DNA of 6,774 bases from contig MAXR01000355.1 of NCBI GenBank assembly GCA_001751155.1, forward strand, positions 1 to 6,774. Reading direction: 5' to 3'. This DNA comes from Desulfuromonadales bacterium C00003068 (GTDB taxonomy: Bacteria > Desulfobacterota > Desulfuromonadia > Desulfuromonadales > Desulfuromonadaceae). Every line of letters begins with the position of its first letter. Position 1 is the first letter of the stretch. The translations under genes and the position numbers were made by a program. The notes under the pieces were generated by a model that did not search any database, had not been told where the DNA came from, and saw only the letters and a program-made list of their open reading frames with translations. Positions 1 to 6,774 of this stretch are shown here, in pieces.

Positions 1-1515
1 GGGCGAAAGCCTAAATTCGCTGGTGATTATCGTGATAAGGTCACCGCACCATGTATGGACAGATGTCCAGCACATATTGATATTCCTGCTTACATCGAAG
101 AGATCAAAAACTATCGTTTTGATGAGTCTTTGGCGACAATTCGTGAGCGGATGCCTATTCCAGCTGTTTGTGGTCGTGTTTGCCCTCATCCATGTGAAAC
201 AGCTTGCCGACGCGCTCTGATTGATGAGCCAATTAGTATTATGGTTCTCAAGCGTGTTGCCGCCGATCATGAGTGGAAGCATCATAAGCTCTCACCACGG
301 GTAACAAAGCCAGCTACTGGTAAAAAAATTATGGTTGTTGGTGCTGGACCTGCGGGTTTGACCTGTGCTTATTATCTGGCACAGCAAGGTCATAAGGTTA
401 AGATTATCGACATGTTATCAGAGCCAGGTGGCACTGTTGCTGTTGGTATTCCTGACTACCGTATGCCACGTACCCTCCTTCAGCGTGAAGCAGATAATAT
501 TGCTGCTCTCGGTGTTGAGATTGAGTACGGCGTTAAGCTCGGTCGCGATGTCTCGCTGAAAGAGCTCAAAGAGCAATATGATGCAGTATTTCTCGGCACG
601 GGTGCTTTCAAGTCAAAGCCAATGGGCGTTGAAGGGGAAGACGAAGGCTATGAGGGCTTCTCTACAGGCGGGATCAACTATCTCCGCGCGGTCGCTCTAA
701 ACGAGGGCATGGTTACACCGAAGCGCGTTATCGTTGTTGGTGGTGGTAATACCGCTATTGACTGTGTGCGTGTTGCTTTACGTGAGGGTGCTGAAGATTC
801 TATTTTGGTCTATCGTCGTACCCGTAATGAGATGCCAGCTGAATCGTACGAAGTTGATGATGCCGATGAGGAGAACGTCACATTTGAGTTCTTGGTTAAT
901 CCAACTCGTCTTGTTACTGAGAACAATAAGATTACCGGTGTTGAAGTGATCAAAATGGCTCTTGGCGAGCCAGATGATTCTGGTCGTCGTCGGCCACAAC
1001 CTGTCGAAGGATCTGAGTACGTGATCCCTTGTGACATGGTTATCCCAGCGATTGGTCAAGATCCTGATCTCTCTTACCTTGATGATAGTGATTACGGTAT
1101 TAAGCAAACCCGTTGGAGCAGTATTGTCACCAACGGTGGCACAATGATGACAGACAATGCTGGTGTGTTTGCCGGTGGTGACTGTGAGTATGGTGCTATG
1201 ACGGTTGTTCTGGCTGTTGGCCATGGTAAGCGTGCGGCAAGTGTTATGCATCGCTACCTGACTGATGGTGAAGCGATTCTCGATGATGAAGAAGCTTTGG
1301 AAGATGTTGTCAATCGTCTCGGTGTTTTTGACGATGATGAGAAACTGCCTCTGTTGGGTGGTCTACATCGTGAGCATCAGCCTAAGATCGATGGAGCAGA
1401 GCGGGCAACAAACTACGAAGAGATCGAATTAGCCATGCCTGAAAGTCAGGCTGTGGTTGAGGCAGATCGCTGCTTGCGCTGCTATCGCGTGGCGATGGTT
1501 GCCCTCGACAAGTAG
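1..1515 (+). CDS. sfrB: SfrB-like NADPH oxidoreductase subunit (GltD family), 5' partial
   Basis: The frame is open from base 1 to the TAG at 1513-1515, giving 504 visible residues. The ATG at 55 is internal, because the conserved cysteine motif begins just before it (APCMDRCP). Numbering from base 1, the order is: an N-terminal GltD-type iron-sulfur region with cysteines 18, 22, 57, 61, 65 and 69; an FAD Rossmann motif GAGPAG (114-119); a nucleotide-binding motif GGGNTA (247-252) with YRR (271-273) suited to the NADPH 2'-phosphate; and a second FAD segment GVFAGGD (388-394). The tail carries a CLRC pair (491-494). There is no membrane segment, so it should be cytosolic. Family knowledge: such proteins oxidise NADPH at FAD and pass electrons through [4Fe-4S] clusters. 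In Geobacter the SfrB partner of SfrA was described as about 78 kDa (from memory), so perhaps 170-200 residues are missing at the left. It precedes sfrA by 68 bases, probably in one operon. Alternative: another GltD-like electron-transfer subunit, but the SfrA neighbour argues for SfrB. Confidence 0.85.
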   Translation, partial: GRKPKFAGDYRDKVTAPCMDRCPAHIDIPAYIEEIKNYRFDESLATIRERMPIPAVCGRVCPHPCETACRRALIDEPISIMVLKRVAADHEWKHHKLSPRVTKPATGKKIMVVGAGPAGLTCAYYLAQQGHKVKIIDMLSEPGGTVAVGIPDYRMPRTLLQREADNIAALGVEIEYGVKLGRDVSLKELKEQYDAVFLGTGAFKSKPMGVEGEDEGYEGFSTGGINYLRAVALNEGMVTPKRVIVVGGGNTAIDCVRVALREGAEDSILVYRRTRNEMPAESYEVDDADEENVTFEFLVNPTRLVTENNKITGVEVIKMALGEPDDSGRRRPQPVEGSEYVIPCDMVIPAIGQDPDLSYLDDSDYGIKQTRWSSIVTNGGTMMTDNAGVFAGGDCEYGAMTVVLAVGHGKRAASVMHRYLTDGEAILDDEEALEDVVNRLGVFDDDEKLPLLGGLHREHQPKIDGAERATNYEEIELAMPESQAVVEADRCLRCYRVAMVALDK

Positions 1516-1572
1516 TCGATATCGATACTCTGGCGATTGTTATAAATCAAGCCGAAAACGGACACTAGCTTT

Positions 1573-1576
1573 AGGA
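1573..1576 (+). promoter_or_regulatory. Ribosome binding site of sfrA
   Basis: AGGA lies seven bases before the ATG at 1584. It decides between that start and the in-frame ATG at 1608, which lies closer to the ferredoxin fold but has only a weak AAGTGA upstream. The rest of the 1516-1583 gap holds a 10-base palindrome TCGATATCGA right after the sfrB stop and an AT-rich TATAAA (1541-1546) without a recognisable -35 element. I see no terminator in the gap, which fits co-transcription of sfrB and sfrA. Confidence 0.6.
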
Positions 1577-1583
1577 CTTTCAT

Positions 1584-4175
1584 ATGAGCAATAAAAGTGA
1601 AAACGCAATGGTTAATCTCACGATTGATGGTCAGAATGTTCAGATCGAATCAGGGGCAACAATTATTGTTGCTGCTGAAAAACTGGGCATAAAAATTCCA
1701 ACCATGTGCTACCTGAAAAAACTTTCGACCACTGGCGCTTGCCGCGTATGTTTGGTTGAAGTTGAAGGGGTCGCAGCACCGATTACCGCTTGCAATACTG
1801 TTGCAACAGAGGGGATCGTTGTCACGACGCAATCGGAGCTTATTGAGCGGATGCGTAAAGATATGATTCGCTTGATGTTGGTTAATCATCCTCTCGATTG
1901 CCCTGTGTGCGATTCTGCAGGTGAGTGTGATTTACAGGATATCTGTTTTGATGATCACATCTTAGACCAGCCTTTTACTGCTGAAGATGTTGCGATGCCA
2001 AAAGTGACTGACTGGCCACTTATCGAAAACGTTCCTTCACGTTGTGTGTTATGTGAGAAGTGTGTCAAGGTTGGTCGTGAATTGACTGGTATTGGTGATT
2101 TCTTCGTAACTGAACGTGGTGATAAGGCTTATATCGGTCGCACCGGTGGCAGCGAAGTTGATCCTTATATTGAAGGTAATGCTGTTGCAGTATGCCCTGT
2201 TGGCGCCATGATCTCAAAGCCGTTTAAGCATTCAGCTCGTTGCTGGACTCTTGATAAGATCCCTTCAATTGGTTTTGCCGGCGGTAGTTTAGAGCAGGTT
2301 GATCTCAACGTTAAAGAGAACAAGCTGTTTCGCATCACCTCCAAAGATGGCGCAACCATTAATGATGGTTTGTTGAGTTTTGATTCTTCCTTTGGTTATG
2401 GTTTTGTCAACGCTCCTCAACGCTTGCTTCAGCCGACACTTAAGCAGGATGGTGAGGCCGTTGTTGTCGATTGGAAGTGTGCTCAATCTGCGATACTCGA
2501 TAAGTTTAAGGATTTTGGTGGCGCAGCCGTAGCAGGACTTTCGTCGGCTCGTTTGACCGTTGAAGAGAACTACTTATTTCAAAAGTTGTTCCGTGCTGGC
2601 TTTGCGAGTAATAATATCGATTCAGATGCCCGTTTCGGCATGATGAAGTCCTCCAATGCGTTATTTAGTACTCTTGGTCTTCGTGGTGCAAGTGCTACGG
2701 CAGATCAAATTGCTTGCGCTGATACGGTTTTCGTCTTTGGTTCAGATATCACTTCTGAGCAACCACAGATCAACTATCAAATTCAAAAAGCGTTACGTCA
2801 AAATGATGCTCAACTTGTTGTAGCGAATATGCGTAATGTCCGGATTGCTAATCTATCAAACTCATTTTTGAATTATACTCCAGGCAGTGAAACATTGCTA
2901 CTTGGCGCATTGACTAAGCTGATTGTTGATGGTGGCCTAGCTGCGGAACAGTTTATGAAGCAGTATGTCAAGAATACTGCGGACATCAAGAAGATCATTG
3001 CTGCTGTTGATGTAGACGCTGCGGTTTCTGCAACAGGTGTATCACTTGAGTTGCTGCAGGATGCTGCTTCGGCGTTAACAAGCTCTGGTTCTGTTGCATT
3101 GGTGTTTGGTGCCGATGTCACTAAGTCAGATCGTTGCGAAGAGATTACGACCGCTCTTGCTAACCTTGCAATTGTCTGTGGTGCGTTAGCGAATGATGCT
3201 GGCGGTATATTCCCAGTAGATGAAAGACCTAATACTCAAGGCTTGCTTGATGCCGGCGTTTGCTGTGAGCAGTTACCTGGTTACCAAGATTATGCTGATG
3301 CTTCGGCTAAGTTCGCTAAAGCATGGGGTCTTCAAGCGTTACCTCAGGGCGGTATGAATGCCTTAGAGATTTTGGCTGGTATCGAAGCGGGAACAATCCG
3401 TGCTCTTTATCTTGCTGGTACAAATCCTCTCGTTACCTTCGCTGATAGTTCACGCTGGAAAAAAGCGTTGGATAAGGTTGAATTCTTAATTGTACAAGAT
3501 ATTCTCAGCTCTGAATTGACCGAAATGGCTGATGTTGTTTTGCCCGCTGCAGCTTATGCTGAAAAATCAGGAACCTATATCTCCTGTGATCATCGTGCTG
3601 GAATGTTGGCAAAATCAATTAAGCCTGCGGGCGATTGCCGTAGTGATAAGCAGATTTTTGCTGAATTGTTTAGTGGTGTTCGCGGTGCAGAGCAGAGCGT
3701 GTGTAATCAAGAGATTTTGGCTGAGTTGGCAGGGTTATCTGACCTGTTCAGTTCTGTTGCGGTGACGGGTGATGCTTATACCAGCTCTTGTCAAAAGGCT
3801 GGCTACGTTCCTGCCGCAGCATCATTGTCCTTCTCTGAATTTGCTCCCCTGCAATCCGTTAAGGGTGTGCAGCTTGTAACGGGTAAAATGCATGCCCATA
3901 CAGGGGTGACATCAACCTATGCAGCGGGTGCGCTAGAAATTGCTCCAGCTGGTTATGTTGAGATTAGTCAGGCTGATGCGGATCAGATCGGTGTTATTGA
4001 TGGGGCTCAGTTAAGCGTCAAGGGCCCTGCTGGAACAGCGGTAGGTGTTGCACGTGTTAGTAGTTGTGTGCCACAAGGGGTTGTTTTTGCTCCGTACCAT
4101 TTTGCCGAATTAAATATCCAGCAAGTTGTTTCTGCTGGTCAAAATGTTGTGGCTGTTGAGCTTGCAAAAGCCTAA
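1584..4175 (+). CDS. sfrA: SfrA-like NuoG-type iron-sulfur oxidoreductase subunit
   Basis: Complete at 863 residues. The N-terminus follows NuoG: a [2Fe-2S] ferredoxin domain (C42, C53, C56, C70), a His-Cys3 [4Fe-4S] site (H102, C106, C109, C115) and an N4-type [4Fe-4S] site (C154, C157, C160, C204). A molybdopterin-oxidoreductase fold follows (about 220-740), then a MopB C-terminal beta domain (about 761-863). The segment that usually binds the pterin-proximal [4Fe-4S] cluster (226-240, PSIGFAGGS) has no cysteine, and the usual EKxGTxxNxEGR motif reads EKSGTYISCDHR (661-671), so molybdenum binding is doubtful. There is no Tat signal or membrane segment, so it should be cytosolic. Family knowledge: with SfrB it forms the NADPH-dependent Fe(III) reductase of Geobacter. 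Mutant work there pointed to a role in NADPH oxidation during acetate metabolism rather than respiratory Fe(III) reduction. Inference: it relays electrons from SfrB to an acceptor not seen here. Alternative: a complex I NuoG, but no other nuo gene is next to it. It ends 28 bases before the terminator. Confidence 0.85.
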   Translation: MSNKSENAMVNLTIDGQNVQIESGATIIVAAEKLGIKIPTMCYLKKLSTTGACRVCLVEVEGVAAPITACNTVATEGIVVTTQSELIERMRKDMIRLMLVNHPLDCPVCDSAGECDLQDICFDDHILDQPFTAEDVAMPKVTDWPLIENVPSRCVLCEKCVKVGRELTGIGDFFVTERGDKAYIGRTGGSEVDPYIEGNAVAVCPVGAMISKPFKHSARCWTLDKIPSIGFAGGSLEQVDLNVKENKLFRITSKDGATINDGLLSFDSSFGYGFVNAPQRLLQPTLKQDGEAVVVDWKCAQSAILDKFKDFGGAAVAGLSSARLTVEENYLFQKLFRAGFASNNIDSDARFGMMKSSNALFSTLGLRGASATADQIACADTVFVFGSDITSEQPQINYQIQKALRQNDAQLVVANMRNVRIANLSNSFLNYTPGSETLLLGALTKLIVDGGLAAEQFMKQYVKNTADIKKIIAAVDVDAAVSATGVSLELLQDAASALTSSGSVALVFGADVTKSDRCEEITTALANLAIVCGALANDAGGIFPVDERPNTQGLLDAGVCCEQLPGYQDYADASAKFAKAWGLQALPQGGMNALEILAGIEAGTIRALYLAGTNPLVTFADSSRWKKALDKVEFLIVQDILSSELTEMADVVLPAAAYAEKSGTYISCDHRAGMLAKSIKPAGDCRSDKQIFAELFSGVRGAEQSVCNQEILAELAGLSDLFSSVAVTGDAYTSSCQKAGYVPAAASLSFSEFAPLQSVKGVQLVTGKMHAHTGVTSTYAAGALEIAPAGYVEISQADADQIGVIDGAQLSVKGPAGTAVGVARVSSCVPQGVVFAPYHFAELNIQQVVSAGQNVVAVELAKA

Positions 4176-4203
4176 ACGATACAACTGCTAATAGTTCTAA
4201 AAG

Positions 4204-4234
4204 AAAAGGCCTCGACAATTGTCGAGGCCTTTTT
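4204..4234. terminator. Bidirectional rho-independent terminator between sfrA and rnhA
   Basis: A perfect inverted repeat, arm AAAAGGCCTCGACAA, is centred between 4218 and 4219. The GC-rich part of the stem is flanked by A's on the left and T's on the right, so a hairpin followed by a U run forms whichever strand is transcribed. It lies 28 bases after the sfrA stop and 22 bases after the rnhA stop on the opposite strand. It therefore most likely ends both converging transcripts. Confidence 0.9.
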
Positions 4235-4256
4235 AGGTTTATATTCGAATTTATTG

Positions 4257-4706
4257 TTAACGACAGTCGATGATTGCTTGTCGTGCCAGTTCGTCGCAGC
4301 GCTCATTCTCTTCGTGTCCAGCGTGACCTTTAACCCACTTCCAGCGCACGCTATGGCCATTTGTTGCTGCTTCTAGGCGTTCCCATAGATCGCGATTGAG
4401 CACTGGTTTCCGTTGTGAGTTTTTCCAGCCCTTTTTCTTCCAGCCCTCAATCCACTCTGTCATCCCTTTGCAAACATACTGAGAATCTGTTGTCATGATG
4501 ACTGTGCTTGGCTTTGTGAGTGACTCAAGGCCTGCAATCGCGCCCATCATCTCCATGCGGTTATTGGTGGTGTCGGCAGCGTAGCCGCTGAGCTCTTTGG
4601 TGTGTGGGCCGTAGCGCAAAATTGTGCCATAACCACCAGGGCCAGGGTTGCCACTACAGGCACCATCGCTAAAAATTTCTACAGTTTTTGTTGGTTGAAT
4701 TGTCAT
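4257..4706 (-). CDS. rnhA: Ribonuclease HI
   Basis: RNase HI cleaves the RNA strand of RNA-DNA hybrids in the cytoplasm, removing Okazaki primers and R-loops. The 149-residue protein matches the bacterial type closely (Escherichia coli RnhA has 155). Numbered from the ATG at 4706, the metal-binding carboxylates are D14 (in [16 protein letters not shown]), E52 (in NNRMEMM), D74 (in TTDSQYV) and D138 (in ENERCDEL), with catalytic-loop H128 in WVKGHAGH. The basic handle region ([14 protein letters not shown]) used for substrate binding is present. The start is uncertain: the ATG at 4706 has no clear Shine-Dalgarno sequence, while an in-frame TTG at 4724 adds six residues and has a weak AGAAG five bases ahead. 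I prefer the ATG because the conserved fold begins at about residue 9. The gene lies about 110 bases after the histidine kinase stop on the same strand and may be read from its own promoter or by readthrough. Nothing is unusual in the catalytic core. Confidence 0.95.
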   Translation of the reverse strand: MTIQPTKTVEIFSDGACSGNPGPGGYGTILRYGPHTKELSGYAADTTNNRMEMMGAIAGLESLTKPSTVIMTTDSQYVCKGMTEWIEGWKKKGWKNSQRKPVLNRDLWERLEAATNGHSVRWKWVKGHAGHEENERCDELARQAIIDCR

Positions 4707-4712
4707 CAGATG

Positions 4713-4721
4713 ATTGTAGCA
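4713..4721 (-). promoter_or_regulatory. Possible extended -10 promoter for rnhA
   Basis: On the minus strand TGC followed by TACAAT resembles an extended -10 element. There is no TTGACA-like -35 box 16-18 bases upstream. Transcription would begin at or near the ATG at 4706, making the mRNA leaderless or nearly so, which would fit the absent Shine-Dalgarno sequence. The motif is short and could be chance. Confidence 0.22.
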
Positions 4722-4815
4722 CAAAATTGCTTCTGATTTTGGTGGTAACGACAGTTTTATGCTGCATGGTTAGCGGGGTTTTAAATCGCTCAAGTGGTGG
4801 TGTTCCCTCAGGCGA

Positions 4816-6774
4816 TCAACTCACTGATGGTTCATTGTGTTCTTCCGCGCTGATCGGCAGCTTGATGGTAAAGTTGGTGCCTTGGCCGACCTCGCTGACC
4901 ACCGTAATTTCACCGTGATGTTTCTGGATGATATCGTAACAGATACTCAGACCCAGTCCGGTCCCCTTGCCAACATCTTTGGTGGTGAAAAACGGTTCAA
5001 AAATACGGGAAAGAAATTCCGGTTCGATCCCGGTGCCATCGTCACTGATTTTGATCACGATCCAAGAGCCTTCTGTCAATGTCTGAATGGTGATGGTTCC
5101 AGGTTGCTCCATTGCTTGAGCGGCATTGACCAACAGATTGAGAAAAACCTGATTGAGCTGCTGGGCATTGCAGTTACAGTCGGGAATATCCTGATAGTCT
5201 TTGGTGATAGTGGCTTTATACCTAATTTCGTTTTGGCCAATGCTTAAGGCGGAATCGAGACATTGATGCAGGTTGGCGTGGGACATGCCGGTGTCATCTA
5301 CCCGGGAAAAACTTTTTAGATTTTGGACGATGGTTTTAATTCGCTCGGCCCCTTCAAGAGATTCCTCAATCAGGTCATTTATGTCGTCTTGGACGAATGA
5401 AAGTTTTAGCTGCTTTTGATGCTGTTGAACTGCAGCCGAGATCTCCGTGTCCTGCTGCTTGGCAATGATCTCTTCGAGAAAGGTGATATGCTGGTTGAGT
5501 TTTGCTGCATACTTACCCAAACTGGATAAATTACTGGTGATAAAACCTGTCGGATTGTTGATTTCATGAGCCACGCCAGCGGCCAGTTGGCCGATTGACG
5601 CCATTTTCTCTTGATGGACCATTTGGCTTTGTGCCGCTTTTTGGTGCGCGTAGGCTTCTGACAGTTCCAAATTGATCTTCCATATGGCCGTGTTGTCGTG
5701 CAACGTGACCACTTGTACGATCTGTGAGTCGATTGTACTCCCTTCAAACGGGAAAATTTGATAGTGCAGCCATTTCCCCCGCTTGTGATCATAAAATTCA
5801 TCATTGAGGGGAAGATTGGCTAACGTTGAAAGTTCATCGGGTAATAGATCGCGCCAATCGGAACCGATCGCTTCAGCAATTGTCAGGCCCATCATGGTAG
5901 TAATCGCTTTATTAATACGACGGATCTTACCCTGTTCATCCGCTAGAATGACCACATCGTTGATGCAATCTAGCGACCACTCCCACTCTCTTTTGCCTGT
6001 TTCCACTTGGGAGAAAAGTGCCTGTAGTTGCTGGTGCTGTTCTTCGATCTGCTGCTGAACCCGCAGTCTCTCGTTGATATCTACTTTGACCACAAGAAAA
6101 TGGCTGATGTCGCTGTCGTCATCGAAGATGGGTGTGATCCGTTGGCTGTACCACTGCTGACCCCCTTTTTGCCGTTTCAGACACACCTCTTCAGTCCAGA
6201 GGTTGCAGGCTGCAATATGTTGTCGAATTTCCATACCCGCTGTTTTTGTTGGATCCAGAATCGGCAGCAGTTCGCCCGAGGATACTTTAAAGGGCGTGTT
6301 TTGGTAGAGATTAAAAGCCGGGTTGACATATTCAACCATGCCATTTATGTCGGTAATAGCAACTCCCATCAGGTTCTGTTCAACCGCTAGGGCTAGTTTT
6401 TGTCCTGCATCCTGAGCTTTTTTTGTTTCGTTGATATCGACAAAATTACCGATATGGCCGAGCATGGTGCCATCGCTGTCACAAAGGGGGGAACAGTTAT
6501 GTTCAAACCAGGTAATTTGACCTGAATTATTAATAATGCGCAGCTGGATTGTTTCATGGTTATCGGTTTCGTGCTTCTGTCGCCAGTTATTGATATCGTT
6601 TGGGTGGATAATGCGTTCAAGGAGGTGACAGTTTTCAATAAAAGAACTGGCAGAGTAGCCAGTAAGTTTAAGGCAGGAGTCAGAAATAAAGCGTGTCTGA
6701 CCGTTCTGGTCGCGCAAGATCATGAATTCATGACTGTACTGGGCGCAACTTTTTAACAGTACCTGTTGTTCACT
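4816..6774 (-). CDS. Multi-PAS sensor histidine kinase, 5' partial
   Basis: The frame stays open from the right edge to the TGA at 4816-4818. The first Met (6723) is unlikely to be the start, because the 17 codons before it continue as plausible protein directly into the first PAS core (FMILRDQNG). Numbered from that Met: PAS 1 to about 97, PAS 2 about 104-218, a Gln/Glu-rich coiled-coil linker about 215-245, PAS 3 about 246-350, a dimerisation/phosphoacceptor domain about 370-475 with H386 in AHEINNP, and an HATPase domain about 515-622. ATP-site motifs are the N box (N529, N533), G1 DDGTG (561-565), F box FEPFF (575-579) and G2 GKGTGLGL (585-592). All catalytic parts are present, so an active autokinase is likely. 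No receiver or phosphotransfer domain follows, and no membrane segment is visible, though the N-terminus is missing. The ligand is unknown: no LOV cysteine motif or certain heme site is seen. No response regulator lies downstream; the next gene is rnhA. Confidence 0.88.
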   Translation of the reverse strand, partial: SEQQVLLKSCAQYSHEFMILRDQNGQTRFISDSCLKLTGYSASSFIENCHLLERIIHPNDINNWRQKHETDNHETIQLRIINNSGQITWFEHNCSPLCDSDGTMLGHIGNFVDINETKKAQDAGQKLALAVEQNLMGVAITDINGMVEYVNPAFNLYQNTPFKVSSGELLPILDPTKTAGMEIRQHIAACNLWTEEVCLKRQKGGQQWYSQRITPIFDDDSDISHFLVVKVDINERLRVQQQIEEQHQQLQALFSQVETGKREWEWSLDCINDVVILADEQGKIRRINKAITTMMGLTIAEAIGSDWRDLLPDELSTLANLPLNDEFYDHKRGKWLHYQIFPFEGSTIDSQIVQVVTLHDNTAIWKINLELSEAYAHQKAAQSQMVHQEKMASIGQLAAGVAHEINNPTGFITSNLSSLGKYAAKLNQHITFLEEIIAKQQDTEISAAVQQHQKQLKLSFVQDDINDLIEESLEGAERIKTIVQNLKSFSRVDDTGMSHANLHQCLDSALSIGQNEIRYKATITKDYQDIPDCNCNAQQLNQVFLNLLVNAAQAMEQPGTITIQTLTEGSWIVIKISDDGTGIEPEFLSRIFEPFFTTKDVGKGTGLGLSICYDIIQKHHGEITVVSEVGQGTNFTIKLPISAEEHNEPSVS

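Noticed and set aside
778..1251. A 157-codon minus-strand open frame inside sfrB
   Set aside because: It is fully antisense to the conserved NADPH- and FAD-binding region of sfrB, and its translation has no family features.
1516..1525. TCGATATCGA palindrome after the sfrB stop as an operator or terminator
   Set aside because: It is only ten bases, AT-rich in the centre, without a T run or a second copy nearby. Chance is sufficient.
1531..1546. TGGC...TATAAA in the sfrB-sfrA gap as a possible sigma-54 or sigma-70 promoter
   Set aside because: TGGC is not followed by TTGC at the required distance, and TATAAA has no TTGACA-like partner. An operon with sfrB explains sfrA expression without it.
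1584..4175. SfrA as a true NuoG of complex I or a formate dehydrogenase catalytic subunit
   Set aside because: No other complex I genes are adjacent, the preceding gene is GltD-like, and the pterin-proximal cluster cysteines and the active-site-type motifs of formate dehydrogenase are absent.
4688..5247. Two plus-strand open frames (4688-4918 and 4837-5247) opposite the rnhA start and the kinase ATPase domain
   Set aside because: They lie antisense to a convincing histidine kinase, and their translations show no recognisable domain. They are shadows of the real gene.
4816..6774. Light- or heme-sensing role for the kinase PAS domains
   Set aside because: No LOV-type GRNCRFLQ motif is present and no histidine can be confidently placed as a heme ligand, so the ligand is left unknown.

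Overview
The window looks like a chromosomal segment from an anaerobic deltaproteobacterium of the Desulfuromonadales (Geobacter/Desulfuromonas/Pelobacter-like), with moderate GC. The taxonomic hint comes from the first two genes. They encode a GltD-like NADPH oxidoreductase followed by a NuoG-like iron-sulfur protein, the arrangement of the cytosolic SfrB/SfrA enzyme known from Geobacter. The assignment is by recognition of the protein sequences, not by a database search.

Layout: (i) positions 1-4175, plus strand: the 3' part of sfrB (its start lies before the window), a 68-base gap, then complete sfrA, probably one operon. (ii) 4204-4234: a perfect inverted repeat with T runs on both sides, serving as a shared terminator for the two converging transcription units. 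(iii) 4257-6774, minus strand: rnhA (ribonuclease HI) preceded by the 3' part of a three-PAS sensor histidine kinase. The kinase frame is still open at the right edge, so its true start is outside the window.

How they work together: SfrB should oxidise NADPH at an FAD and pass electrons through iron-sulfur clusters to SfrA, which carries a chain of one [2Fe-2S] and two [4Fe-4S] clusters. SfrA keeps the molybdopterin-oxidoreductase fold but lacks the cysteines of the cluster next to the pterin, so it looks like an electron conduit rather than a molybdenum enzyme. The terminal acceptor is not visible here. The histidine kinase and RNase HI have no evident functional link to SfrAB or to each other beyond orientation. 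No cognate response regulator is in view.

I found no mobile elements, CRISPR arrays, RNA genes or clearly undescribed system. The window is mostly ordinary core-type genes, and the points worth a second look concern SfrA cofactor loss and the two truncated genes.
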